Assembly (NCBI GenBank): GCA_040880235.1
Contig: JBBDIX010000087.1
Span: 1-10,731 of the forward strand
Length of the DNA: 10,731 nt
Origin: JBBDIX01 sp040880235
GTDB lineage: Bacteria > Actinomycetota > Nitriliruptoria > Nitriliruptorales > Nitriliruptoraceae
Direction: 5' to 3'
The notes beneath the pieces were generated by a model. It had not been told where the DNA came from. It saw only the letters and a list, made by a program, of their open reading frames with translations, and ran no database searches. Each line of letters begins with the position of its first letter. Position 1 is the first letter of the stretch. Shown one piece after another: positions 1 to 6,578 of this stretch. The translations under genes and the position numbers were made by a program.

Positions 1-124
1 CCGCCGCGTCGGACGTCCGTTGTCGGGTCCGGTCCGCAGCGTCGTGTGCCGCCGTCCGGCGCGTCCGGCGGGACCCGGTCGCTGCCCGTCGCGGGCATCC
101 GACGGATGTCGGCCGAACGCGCAA
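1..124. other. Non-coding left flank beyond the terminator
   Basis: I see no convincing gene here on either strand. The stretch is very GC-rich. It holds a tandem pair of a GTCCGGCG-type unit at about 54-71, and a 6-bp hairpin with a 3-nt loop at 83-97 (TGCCCG/CGGGCA). An overlapping 5-bp hairpin lies at 96-108 (CATCC/GGATG), so the two structures would compete for bases 96-97. It may be spacer before a gene lying beyond the window. Confidence 0.4.
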
Positions 125-147
125 TGCGGGCCGTCGCACGGCCCGCA
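125..147 (-). terminator. GC-rich stem-loop downstream of ispG, probable transcription terminator
   Basis: Bases 125-134 (TGCGGGCCGT) are the exact reverse complement of 138-147, leaving a 3-nt loop. This 10-bp, almost all-GC hairpin begins about 96 nt after the ispG stop, where the gene cluster ends. There is no U-tract after it on the minus strand (the next bases are TTGCGCG), so it is not a classical intrinsic terminator. Actinobacteria often have such U-less hairpins at gene ends. A second, weaker 5-bp hairpin (192-196 with 201-205) lies closer to the stop codon and could contribute. Being symmetric, the hairpin could also serve a convergent plus-strand gene, but none is visible. Confidence 0.55.
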
Positions 148-242
148 CCGCCAGTCATCGAAGGTATCACGGGCGCGCGAGAGCCGCAGGGGGCCCTGTG
201 GGGCCGCCCGCCGGACACCGCACCGAATGGGACCGAGGCCGC

Positions 243-1400
243 TCAGACCACGATCGGTGCGCCCTCGCCACGCTCCGCGGCGATCTCCGCGGCCATCTCG
301 GTGGCGTAGTGGACCATCGCCTCGACGATGTCCTCCTCGCGCACGGTGGCGATCTTCTCCCCGCGGCGGATGATGTCGCCCTTGCCGTTGCCCGCGGCCA
401 CCCCGAGATCGGCCTCGCGGGCCTCCCCGGGACCGTTGACCACACACCCCATGACCGCCACGCGCAGCGGCGCCTCGATGCCCTCCAGGCCCTTCTGCAC
501 GTCCTCGGCGAGCGTCCAGACGTCGACCTGCGCGCGTCCACAGGACGGGCACGACACGACGTCGAGGCCCCGTTCGCGCAGGTGCAGGGACTCGAGGATC
601 GCGATGCCGGCCTTGACCTCCTCGACGGGGTCCGCGGACAGGGACACGCGGATGGTGTCGCCGATGCCCTCGGCGAGCAGCGCCCCGATGCCCACGGCGG
701 ACTTGATCGATCCCGTCTTCAGCGGACCGGCCTCCGTCACGCCCAGGTGCAGCGGGTAGTCGCTCCGTGCGGCGAGCAGCCGGTAGGTCTGGATCATGAT
801 CCACGGATCGGAGTGCTTGACCGAGATCTTGGTGTCGTGGAAGTCGACGTCCTCGAGCAGGCGCGCCTCACGCAGTGCGGACTCCACCAGCGCCTCGGGC
901 GTGGGACCGCCGAACTCGTCGAGGATGGCCTGCTCGAGGCTGCCGCCGTTCACGCCGATGCGGATCGCCACGCCGGCCTCGGATGCGAGCCGTCCCAGCA
1001 GGGCAACCCGGTCGTGCTGCCTGATGTTGCCCGGGTTGATGCGCACGCCCGCGCACCCGGCCTCGATGGCCATGACCGCGTACTTCCACTGGAAGTGGAT
1101 GTCGGCGATGACGGGGATGCGTGCGTGCTCGACGATTCGGGCCAGGGCCTCTGCGTCCTCGCGACGTGGGACCGCGACACGCACGATGTCGGCGCCCGCG
1201 GCCTGACACGCGGCGATGGCCTGCAGGGTGAGGTCCACCTCGTGGGTCGGGGTGACCGTCATGGTCTGCACGGTGATCGGGGCGCTGCTGCCGACCTCGA
1301 GGGGGCCGAGCCGGATCGTGCGGGTTGCACGCCGCTGCGGACCCGACGGTTCGGCGGGCGGTGTGGCGGCGTTGCCGACGATCGGCAGGGCGGTCATCAC
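243..1400 (-). CDS. ispG: 4-hydroxy-3-methylbut-2-en-1-yl diphosphate synthase (flavodoxin/ferredoxin-type), IspG/GcpE
   Basis: IspG performs the penultimate step of the MEP isoprenoid pathway. It reductively converts 2-C-methyl-D-erythritol 2,4-cyclodiphosphate to HMBPP, using a [4Fe-4S] cluster in the cytosol. The 385-residue product has the usual bacterial two-domain length. An N-terminal TIM-barrel-like half (about 30-275) contains VRVAVP (73-78), ADIHF (99-103), GVRINPGN (118-125) and KISVKHSD (191-198). The C-terminal cluster domain has SCPSCGR (283-289) and GCVVNGPGE (318-326), so the three cluster cysteines are 284, 287 and 319 and the conserved Glu is 326. Translation begins at GTG 1400 or at the next codon, ATG 1397. 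A GAGGA sequence lies 7 nt before the GTG, which slightly favours it. It follows rseP after a 54-nt gap and is the last gene of the cluster. The first 25 residues are a poorly conserved Ala/Pro-rich lead-in. All key residues are present. Confidence 0.98.
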   Translation of the reverse strand: MMTALPIVGNAATPPAEPSGPQRRATRTIRLGPLEVGSSAPITVQTMTVTPTHEVDLTLQAIAACQAAGADIVRVAVPRREDAEALARIVEHARIPVIADIHFQWKYAVMAIEAGCAGVRINPGNIRQHDRVALLGRLASEAGVAIRIGVNGGSLEQAILDEFGGPTPEALVESALREARLLEDVDFHDTKISVKHSDPWIMIQTYRLLAARSDYPLHLGVTEAGPLKTGSIKSAVGIGALLAEGIGDTIRVSLSADPVEEVKAGIAILESLHLRERGLDVVSCPSCGRAQVDVWTLAEDVQKGLEGIEAPLRVAVMGCVVNGPGEAREADLGVAAGNGKGDIIRRGEKIATVREEDIVEAMVHYATEMAAEIAAERGEGAPIVV

Positions 1401-1454
1401 GGACGGGTCCTCACAGGACGGGCCGGCGGCTGTTCGAGCCTCCGAGGGTACCGG

Positions 1455-2900
1455 TCAACCCAGGCGGATCGGGTCGGTGATGTCGAGCCACAGCAGCGCC
1501 AGGACGATCACGGCAAGGATGGCGAGCACCGGAATGGCCACGGCGGACAGGGCGCGCGGGTCGAGACGGTAGTCGGTGCTGCGACCCCGCAGCCTGCGCA
1601 CCTGGTTGACGGACCCCTCGATGCCGAGCGCGGCCAGGTGGCCCCCGTCGAGCGGTGGCAGCGGGACCAGGTTGAAGATCCCGATGAAGACGTTCACCAC
1701 GGCGATCAGTCCCAGGAACAGTACGAGGCCCGTCGACGTGTCTCCCAGCTGCCCGGCGATCGAGGCCGCGCCGACCAGCGACACCGCACCGTCGAGCGAT
1801 CGTTCCTGCTGACCGGCGGCCTGGGACAGGATGTCGCCGATCCCCGACGGGCTGAAGACGGTGCCGAGCGCCTGCAGCGAGCCGGTGACCATCGGGACGA
1901 ACCCGCCCGGACTGCCCAGTTCCGGCTGCCCGACGAGGGCTCGCTCGATGGCGTCGACCGGACGCATGCGTTCGAACTCGGGTTCGGGGGCGAATCCCAC
2001 GACCCCGATGACCTCACCACTGGCCAGTTCGGTCGCCTCCGGGGTCATCGTGAGCACGAGTTCGTCGTCGCCGCGAACGACGTGCACGTCGATGGGCCGA
2101 TCAGGCTGCGCGCGGATCTCGTCACGCAGTCGGGCGTAGTCGTCCGAACGCAGCTGTCGGACCCCGACCACCCGGTCTCCGGGCTGCAGTCCGGCGTCGG
2201 CGGCCGGGGAGTCCACCGCGACCTCGGCGACCGTCGTCGTCATCGTCCCGGTCCACTGCGTGAGGAACGCATACGCACCGATGAGCACCGCGATCGCGAT
2301 CAGGAAGTGCGCGACCGATCCCGACACCAGCACGATGGCCCGTTGCCATGCCGGGCGCTCGTGGAAGAATCGGTCCCGGTCGCCGTACAGCAGACGATGG
2401 CGAAGGTCTCCGACGCGTCCCGTGTCGTCGACCTCGGTGACGACCACCTCGTGGAACAGGCGTCGCATGGCCTCCACGTCCGTCGGGTCGGTCGCGCTGC
2501 CCCGCATGCGCCGAACAATCCGCTCGGAGACGTCCGCAGGGGTGCCACGCTCGCGCAGGCGAGTGTCGAGCCGCTCTGCCCAGTCGACGCCTGCAACCGA
2601 GGCCTGCGCGTCGGGCTCACCGTGGCCGAGATCGTCGAACGCGGCGTCGATCGCCGACGGGAGGCGTTCGTCGTCCGGCAGCATCCCGATGATCCGGACG
2701 AACCCCCCCAGCGGCAGGGCCTTGACCCCGTACTCGGTCTCTCCGCGGCGGATCGACCACAGGGTCGGTCCGAAGCCGAGGAAGAAGCGATCGGCCCGCA
2801 TCCCGAACCGACGCGCCGTCACGAAGTGCCCGGCCTCGTGCAGCATGATCGCCAGCAGGATCGCGAGGACGAACGCCGTGATGGACCACGCGCCGCTCAA
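1455..2900 (-). CDS. rseP: Site-2 intramembrane zinc metalloprotease, RseP/Rip1 family (M50), with large cytoplasmic insertion
   Basis: RseP/Rip1 proteases cut transmembrane anti-sigma factors and other membrane proteins inside the membrane. This copy has 481 residues; Mycobacterium Rip1, from memory, has about 404. The zinc motif HEAGH is at 21-25 in the first membrane segment. It is followed by GFGPTLWSIRRGETEYGVK (42-60) and PLGGF (63-67), both family hallmarks. The second membrane segment is about 187-214. A PDZ domain spans about 222-300 (core AADAGLQPGDRVVGV at 233-247). The third zinc-ligand motif PLPPLDGGH is at 413-421 (Asp418), and a final membrane helix lies at about 452-472. Two oddities: about 90 extra charged residues between 75 and 180, and SGSVAHF (193-199) where relatives usually have AGPxxNF. 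The start is TTG, overlapping the dxr stop as TTGA, with GAAGGTG before it; no better start precedes HEAGH. Natural substrates cannot be told from sequence. Confidence 0.96.
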   Translation of the reverse strand: MSGAWSITAFVLAILLAIMLHEAGHFVTARRFGMRADRFFLGFGPTLWSIRRGETEYGVKALPLGGFVRIIGMLPDDERLPSAIDAAFDDLGHGEPDAQASVAGVDWAERLDTRLRERGTPADVSERIVRRMRGSATDPTDVEAMRRLFHEVVVTEVDDTGRVGDLRHRLLYGDRDRFFHERPAWQRAIVLVSGSVAHFLIAIAVLIGAYAFLTQWTGTMTTTVAEVAVDSPAADAGLQPGDRVVGVRQLRSDDYARLRDEIRAQPDRPIDVHVVRGDDELVLTMTPEATELASGEVIGVVGFAPEPEFERMRPVDAIERALVGQPELGSPGGFVPMVTGSLQALGTVFSPSGIGDILSQAAGQQERSLDGAVSLVGAASIAGQLGDTSTGLVLFLGLIAVVNVFIGIFNLVPLPPLDGGHLAALGIEGSVNQVRRLRGRSTDYRLDPRALSAVAIPVLAILAVIVLALLWLDITDPIRLG

Positions 2901-4096
2901 GGATTCACCTTCTCGTCGGGTCGGGACGGCTCGTCACCGAGGTGCTCGCGTGCATGGTGGCGTGCCCACCGATCGGCATGCAGGACGTCGTCGAGGTCGC
3001 GGGGGTCACCGGGCGAGGTCGACGCCCAGGCCTCCATCGTGGCCTCGACCGTCTCGACGATCCGGGGAAACCGGATCTGCCCCTCGAGGAACGCACCCAC
3101 GGCCTGTTCGTTGGCCGCGTTCATGACGGCAGGGAACGTGCCGCCGCGTCGCCCGGCGGCCTCGGCGACGTCGAGCGCACGGAACGTGGTCCGGTCGACG
3201 GGTTCGAACGTCAGGCTCTGCGCGACCGTCCAGTCGCACCGGACCGGCGCCTCGGACAGTCGCGCGGGCCAGCTCAGCGCGAGCTGGATCGGCACCCGCA
3301 TGTCCGGAGGTGACAGTTGGGCCACGGTCGACCCGTCCACGAACTCCACCATCGAGTGCACGATCGACTGCGGATGCACGACCACGTCGAGTGACGACCA
3401 GTCCACATCGAACAGCAGGTGGGCCTCGATCAGCTCGAGCCCCTTGTTCATCAGGGTCGCCGAGTTCACGGTGATCATCGGGCCCATCGCCCACGTCGGG
3501 TGCGCCAGCGCGTCGGCGGCCGTCACCTGTTCGAGATCCTCGCGGGTCCGGCCCCGGAACGGTCCGCCACTGGCGGTCAGCACGAGACGTTCGACCTCGT
3601 CGCGGTCGCCGGACCGCAGGCACTGGGCGATCGCCGAGTGCTCCGAGTCGACGGGCACCAGGCGAAGGTCGATCCCGCCGGCGGCACGCGCCGCGTCGAG
3701 CACCAGCGGACCCCCGACGATGAGGCTCTCCTTGTTGGCCAGCGCGACCGTGGTGTGACCGGCCAGCGCCGCGAGCGTGGAGGCCAGCCCGGCCGCACCC
3801 GTGATGCCGTTGAGCACCACGTCGGCGTCGGTCTCGGCCACCTCGACGACCCCCCCGGAACCGTCCAGGACCTCCAGATCCGTGCGCCGTCCCGCGAGTC
3901 GCCGAGCCGCGTCTGCGGCGGCGAGCGCGACCCGTCGCGCACCGGTGGCGTCCGCCTGGGCCTCGAGTCGTTCGTCGTCGCGTCCGGCGGCCATCGCGAC
4001 CACCTCGAAGCGGTCGCCGTGCCGGGCGATGACCTCCAGCGCCTGGCGGCCGATCGAGCCGGTCGATCCGAGCACGACCACACGGCGACGACTCAC
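2897..4096 (-). CDS. dxr: 1-deoxy-D-xylulose 5-phosphate reductoisomerase
   Basis: Dxr rearranges and reduces DXP to 2-C-methyl-D-erythritol 4-phosphate with NADPH and a divalent metal. It is the first committed MEP pathway step and the target of fosmidomycin. The 399-residue product has the normal length. The NADPH-binding loop GSTGSIG is at 10-16, LANKES at 119-124 and VDSEHSAI at 149-156 (metal ligands Asp150 and Glu152). GGPF is at 177-180, HPTWAMG at 199-205, NSATLMNKGLE at 211-221 and HPQS at 241-244. I chose GTG 4096 because it puts the nucleotide-binding strand at the very N-terminus and overlaps the rlmN stop as GTGA. A longer reading from 4207 would add a basic, unconserved 37-residue stretch that lies entirely within rlmN. 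The 3' end overlaps rseP by 4 nt. Such overlaps imply coupled translation of rlmN, dxr and rseP. All catalytic residues are intact. Confidence 0.98.
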   Translation of the reverse strand: MSRRRVVVLGSTGSIGRQALEVIARHGDRFEVVAMAAGRDDERLEAQADATGARRVALAAADAARRLAGRRTDLEVLDGSGGVVEVAETDADVVLNGITGAAGLASTLAALAGHTTVALANKESLIVGGPLVLDAARAAGGIDLRLVPVDSEHSAIAQCLRSGDRDEVERLVLTASGGPFRGRTREDLEQVTAADALAHPTWAMGPMITVNSATLMNKGLELIEAHLLFDVDWSSLDVVVHPQSIVHSMVEFVDGSTVAQLSPPDMRVPIQLALSWPARLSEAPVRCDWTVAQSLTFEPVDRTTFRALDVAEAAGRRGGTFPAVMNAANEQAVGAFLEGQIRFPRIVETVEATMEAWASTSPGDPRDLDDVLHADRWARHHAREHLGDEPSRPDEKVNP

Positions 4097-5253
4097 GACG
4101 CGTCCCCCGGGAGGCCGAGCCGGACATCGACACGATCGCTGGCGCCGACGGATGCCGGCAGCCGTGCGCCGGTGCCGAGCGTGTAGTTCGCGAGCAGCTG
4201 TCCGCACGCAGCGTCTGCGTCGCGTCCACGGGTGTCGCGCAGCGTCACGGTGGCGCCACGGCGGCCCGCACGTTCGATGAACCGCCGCGTCGTGTCTGCG
4301 TCGGGTTCACGCCACGAGACCCCGGGCGTCGGGTTCATCGGGATGACGTTGACGTGCGCGCCGAGGCGACGCGCGATCACCGCGAGGCCGTCGGCCTGCA
4401 CGTCGTCGTCGTTGACGCCACCGATCAGGCACCACTCGATGGTCACCCGACGGCGGGTCCGGCGCCGGTAGGCCTGCACTGCCGCCTCGAGTTCAGCGAT
4501 GGGGTGAGCGGTGTTGACGGGCACCAGCATGTCGCGCAGGTCGTCGGTCGCGGCGTGGAGGCTGATTGCGAGCGTGATCGGCAGGCCGAGGTCCGCGAGC
4601 CGGTCGATCCCGGGAACGAGCCCCACGGTCGACACGGTGATGCCCCGCGCGGACAGGTCGAACCCGTCCGGGTCGTGGAGCCACTCGATGCTGCGGATCG
4701 TGGCGGACAGGTTGGCCAGGGGCTCGCCCATGCCCATGAACACGACGTTGGTCACGTGGTCGGGCGCACCAGCCGGGATCGTGTGCTCACCGAGCCGACC
4801 GGACCGCAGTGCGGCGTCGGCCACCACGACCTGGCGAACGACCTCGCCGGAGGTGAGCTGTCGTCGCAGTCCCGCCTGCCCGGTGGCACAGAAGGGACAT
4901 CCCATGGCGCAGCCGGCCTGGGTCGACACACACACGGTTGCGCGGCCCGGGTAGAGCATCAGCACGGCCTCGATGGCCTCGCCGTCGCCGAACCGCAGCA
5001 GCAACTTGTGGGTGTGCCCGTCGTCGGCGACCCGATGCGCGATGAGCTCGGGGCGGGTCGGGGCGAAGCGCTCCTCCAGCAGGTCGCGGAGATCGGCAGG
5101 CAGGTTGGTCATCCGCGCCGGTTCGTCGATGCCGCGCACCAGCCACTGGCGGACCTGGGTCGCGCGATACGCCGGCTGGCCGAGCGTCGCGACGAGCGCC
5201 TCGAGGTCGGCGCGGGACAACCCGTAGGGGTCGATCGGGCCGTCGTCGGGCAT
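4093..5253 (-). CDS. rlmN: Dual-specificity 23S rRNA A2503 / tRNA A37 C2-methyltransferase, radical SAM enzyme RlmN
   Basis: RlmN methylates C2 of adenosine 2503 in 23S rRNA, and A37 in some tRNAs, with radical SAM chemistry via a methyl-cysteine intermediate. The 386-residue protein opens with an N-terminal accessory domain (about 8-95). The radical SAM cluster motif CAMGCPFC is at 115-122 (Cys115, 119, 122). GMGEPLAN is at 174-181, and RGRDADAACGQL at 342-353 supplies the second conserved cysteine, Cys350; the radical-SAM/methyl-carrier pair is therefore complete. The start is ATG 5253. The upstream frame is open for about 37 codons but contains no ATG, GTG or TTG, so this is the first usual start. 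No clear Shine-Dalgarno sequence precedes it; instead a CACCTCC stretch does. The stop overlaps the GTG of dxr. The resistance paralogue Cfr is unlikely, because the gene sits in its housekeeping location. Confidence 0.97.
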   Translation of the reverse strand: MPDDGPIDPYGLSRADLEALVATLGQPAYRATQVRQWLVRGIDEPARMTNLPADLRDLLEERFAPTRPELIAHRVADDGHTHKLLLRFGDGEAIEAVLMLYPGRATVCVSTQAGCAMGCPFCATGQAGLRRQLTSGEVVRQVVVADAALRSGRLGEHTIPAGAPDHVTNVVFMGMGEPLANLSATIRSIEWLHDPDGFDLSARGITVSTVGLVPGIDRLADLGLPITLAISLHAATDDLRDMLVPVNTAHPIAELEAAVQAYRRRTRRRVTIEWCLIGGVNDDDVQADGLAVIARRLGAHVNVIPMNPTPGVSWREPDADTTRRFIERAGRRGATVTLRDTRGRDADAACGQLLANYTLGTGARLPASVGASDRVDVRLGLPGDAS

Positions 5254-5273
5254 CAGGAGGTGTCCAGCGTCAT
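5253..5273 (-). other. Possible 6-codon leader ORF touching the rlmN start
   Basis: On the minus strand an ATG at 5273 opens a six-codon frame (MTLDTS) that stops at TGA 5255-5253. The final A of the stop is the first base of the rlmN ATG (TGATG). rlmN lacks an obvious ribosome binding site, so re-initiation from such a leader would be one way to translate it. The mini-ORF itself also has no well-spaced Shine-Dalgarno sequence, and six codons can arise by chance. Confidence 0.2.
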
Positions 5274-5294
5274 CGAGGTCGGCAGGTCCCCCGC

Positions 5295-5300
5295 AGGGTA
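5295..5300 (-). promoter_or_regulatory. Possible -10 box for an rlmN-dxr-rseP-ispG transcript
   Basis: TACCCT on the minus strand fits the actinobacterial TANNNT -10 pattern and would start a transcript near 5288, about 35 nt before the rlmN ATG. I see no good -35 hexamer 16-18 nt upstream, so the assignment rests on the -10 and on position alone. Confidence 0.25.
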
Positions 5301-5446
5301 CGCCAGCACCGGCCGTGCCCGGGTCGGTCCCGGTCGTCGGGCCACGGCATCGTCGTCCACAGGGTCAGGCGGTTCTTGCGTCAGGTGTGAGGGACGTGGA
5401 CAACGGGTGCTGCCTGCTGGCACGCATCACCACGGTCGAGGAAGGA

Positions 5447-5557
5447 TCACGTCTCCCCTGCGAGCCGGTCACGGCGGGCGAGCAACGCGTCACGGTGTCG
5501 TCGCGCTCGGAGGTGGAGGACTGCGGCGGCGGCGGCGGGGACCGTCGCGGTGTTCAC
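5447..5557 (-). CDS. Doubtful small ORF, 36 codons, unknown
   Basis: A GTG at 5557 opens a 36-codon frame ending at TGA 5447-5449. The predicted peptide has a hydrophobic Ala/Val stretch (about residues 4-16) followed by a basic segment with many Arg, a short membrane-anchor-like pattern. I do not recognise it. The frame is the same as cdsA and is open for 54 codons after the cdsA stop, with mostly G/C third positions. In DNA this rich in GC, stop-free stretches of that size are common, and no convincing ribosome binding site precedes the GTG. It could be a real small gene, a remnant of a longer cdsA reading frame, or chance. Confidence 0.12.
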   Translation of the reverse strand: MNTATVPAAAAAVLHLRARRHRDALLARRDRLAGET

Positions 5558-5592
5558 CGCGCCTGCGGTCAGGCCGGGCAGCGCACCGCCAC

Positions 5593-5609
5593 CCGAGTGC
5601 CGAACTCGG
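5593..5609 (-). terminator. Short hairpin directly after cdsA, weak terminator candidate
   Basis: CCGAGT (5593-5598) pairs with ACTCGG (5604-5609) around a 5-nt loop. It begins 2 nt beyond the cdsA stop codon. There is no T-tract, and 6 bp is short, so it may only slow transcription or protect a 3' end. Confidence 0.25.
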
Positions 5610-5611
5610 TG

Positions 5612-6553
5612 TCAGGTCAGCAGTTCGATCGCGTAGTGGCCCACCGGCAGCGCGAAGAGGATGCCGTCGACCCGGTCGAGGATGCCGCCGTGACCGGGAA
5701 GCACCTCCCCGAGGTCCTTGACGCCGAGGTCACGCTTCATCATCGACTCGACGAGGTCACCCAGGAACGCGGCGAGTCCACACGCGAACGTGACCACCGC
5801 CGCGCTGCGCAGGTCGAACGGACCATCGAGCAGAGGCAGCACGATCACACCGACGATGGTCGCCGATGCGAGGCCTCCCGCGAGGCCCTCCCAGGTCTTG
5901 TTGGGACTCAGGCGAGGCGCCACGGGATGGCGTCCCCACTTCACCCCGACAGCGAACGCACCGGTGTCGGCGAGGACGGCCGCGCCGATGACCGCTGCGA
6001 CGACCACGATCCCACCTGACGGGCGCAGGATGAGCAGTACGGCGTACGAGGCCAGGAAGCCGATCCACAGGCCGTAGAGCACGGTGGTCGCAACCGTGGA
6101 CGCGACGTGGGCGCGCTCCGTGTCGGCGGCGTGCCACAGGAACGCACCGACGACGAGCACCAGGACCCCGATGACCTGCCCGGCGTGCCCGGCGTGGTAT
6201 GCCCCGAGCAGCATGACCGAGGTCGCCGCGACGAGCACGAGCACGTCGAGGTCACCGCCGGCACCACGCAGGACGTGACGCAGTTCGACGTACGCGATGG
6301 TGGTCAGCAGCCCGATGACGACCGTGAACGCGATGGGGTTCCACCACAGCGCACCGGCGAACACGGACGCGAGCCCGATCCCGACGGCGATCGCCACGGG
6401 CAGGTCACGCCCTCCCGTCTGGGGTCGCGAGCGTCGGGGCCGGCGCAGGCGGCGGACCAGCGCGCGGACGGGTCCGGGGGTCCACCGGGCCAGACGTCGA
6501 CGCAGCCGCACGCGACGAGGCGTCTGGCTGGGTTCGATGTCGGTGCCGCTCAT
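5612..6553 (-). CDS. cdsA: Phosphatidate cytidylyltransferase (CDP-diacylglycerol synthase)
   Basis: CdsA is an integral membrane enzyme that makes CDP-diacylglycerol from CTP and phosphatidic acid, the branch-point precursor of bacterial phospholipids. The 313-residue protein has a very Arg-rich N-terminal cytoplasmic segment (about 13-43, some 15 arginines). Several hydrophobic helices follow, at about 51-69, 72-92, 101-119, 124-142, 150-177, 179-203, 230-243 and 251-268. The CDS family signature runs from Ser270 to Asp296: MKRDLGVKD (272-280), PGHGG (286-290) and DRVD (293-296). NKTWEG (218-223) is a further family motif. I chose ATG 6553 because GGGGAG precedes it by 6 nt; the upstream in-frame extension to 6727 lies inside frr and is not protein-like. 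It follows frr after 25 nt and so is probably co-transcribed with it. No key residue appears to be missing. Confidence 0.96.
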   Translation of the reverse strand: MSGTDIEPSQTPRRVRLRRRLARWTPGPVRALVRRLRRPRRSRPQTGGRDLPVAIAVGIGLASVFAGALWWNPIAFTVVIGLLTTIAYVELRHVLRGAGGDLDVLVLVAATSVMLLGAYHAGHAGQVIGVLVLVVGAFLWHAADTERAHVASTVATTVLYGLWIGFLASYAVLLILRPSGGIVVVAAVIGAAVLADTGAFAVGVKWGRHPVAPRLSPNKTWEGLAGGLASATIVGVIVLPLLDGPFDLRSAAVVTFACGLAAFLGDLVESMMKRDLGVKDLGEVLPGHGGILDRVDGILFALPVGHYAIELLT

Positions 6554-6578
6554 GGGCGACTCCCCGGCGCGGGACGCC

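Larger units (their letters stand above)
5254..5611. other. 358-nt cdsA-rlmN intergenic stretch
   Basis: This is the largest gap inside the cluster and contains no recognisable gene. Reading in the minus direction, it holds a 6-bp hairpin just after cdsA and a 54-codon stretch that continues open in the cdsA frame after its stop. A short region follows with the CCTGA sequence repeated twice, and a GTCCAC/GTGGAC inverted pair (5355-5360 and 5396-5401). A possible -10 box sits at 5295-5300, then a leader with a mini-ORF before rlmN. It may divide the cluster into two transcription units. Confidence 0.5.

Noticed and set aside
198..3758. A plus-strand frame of 1186 codons antisense to ispG, rseP and dxr
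   Set aside because: Three well-supported genes lie opposite. The translation is rich in Arg, Asp, Gly and His with no domain, the pattern of an antisense shadow in GC-rich DNA.
4097..4207. N-terminal extension of dxr to the ATG at 4207
   Set aside because: It lies wholly within rlmN, is Arg-rich and unconserved, and the GTG at 4096 gives the normal N-terminus.
5255..5262. A perfect plus-strand Shine-Dalgarno sequence (AGGAGGTG)
   Set aside because: No start codon follows at a usable distance on the plus strand and the downstream frame is not gene-like.
4354..5721. A plus-strand frame of 455 codons across rlmN and the cdsA-rlmN gap
   Set aside because: It is mostly the antisense of rlmN, has no family motif, and its part in the gap is low in complexity.
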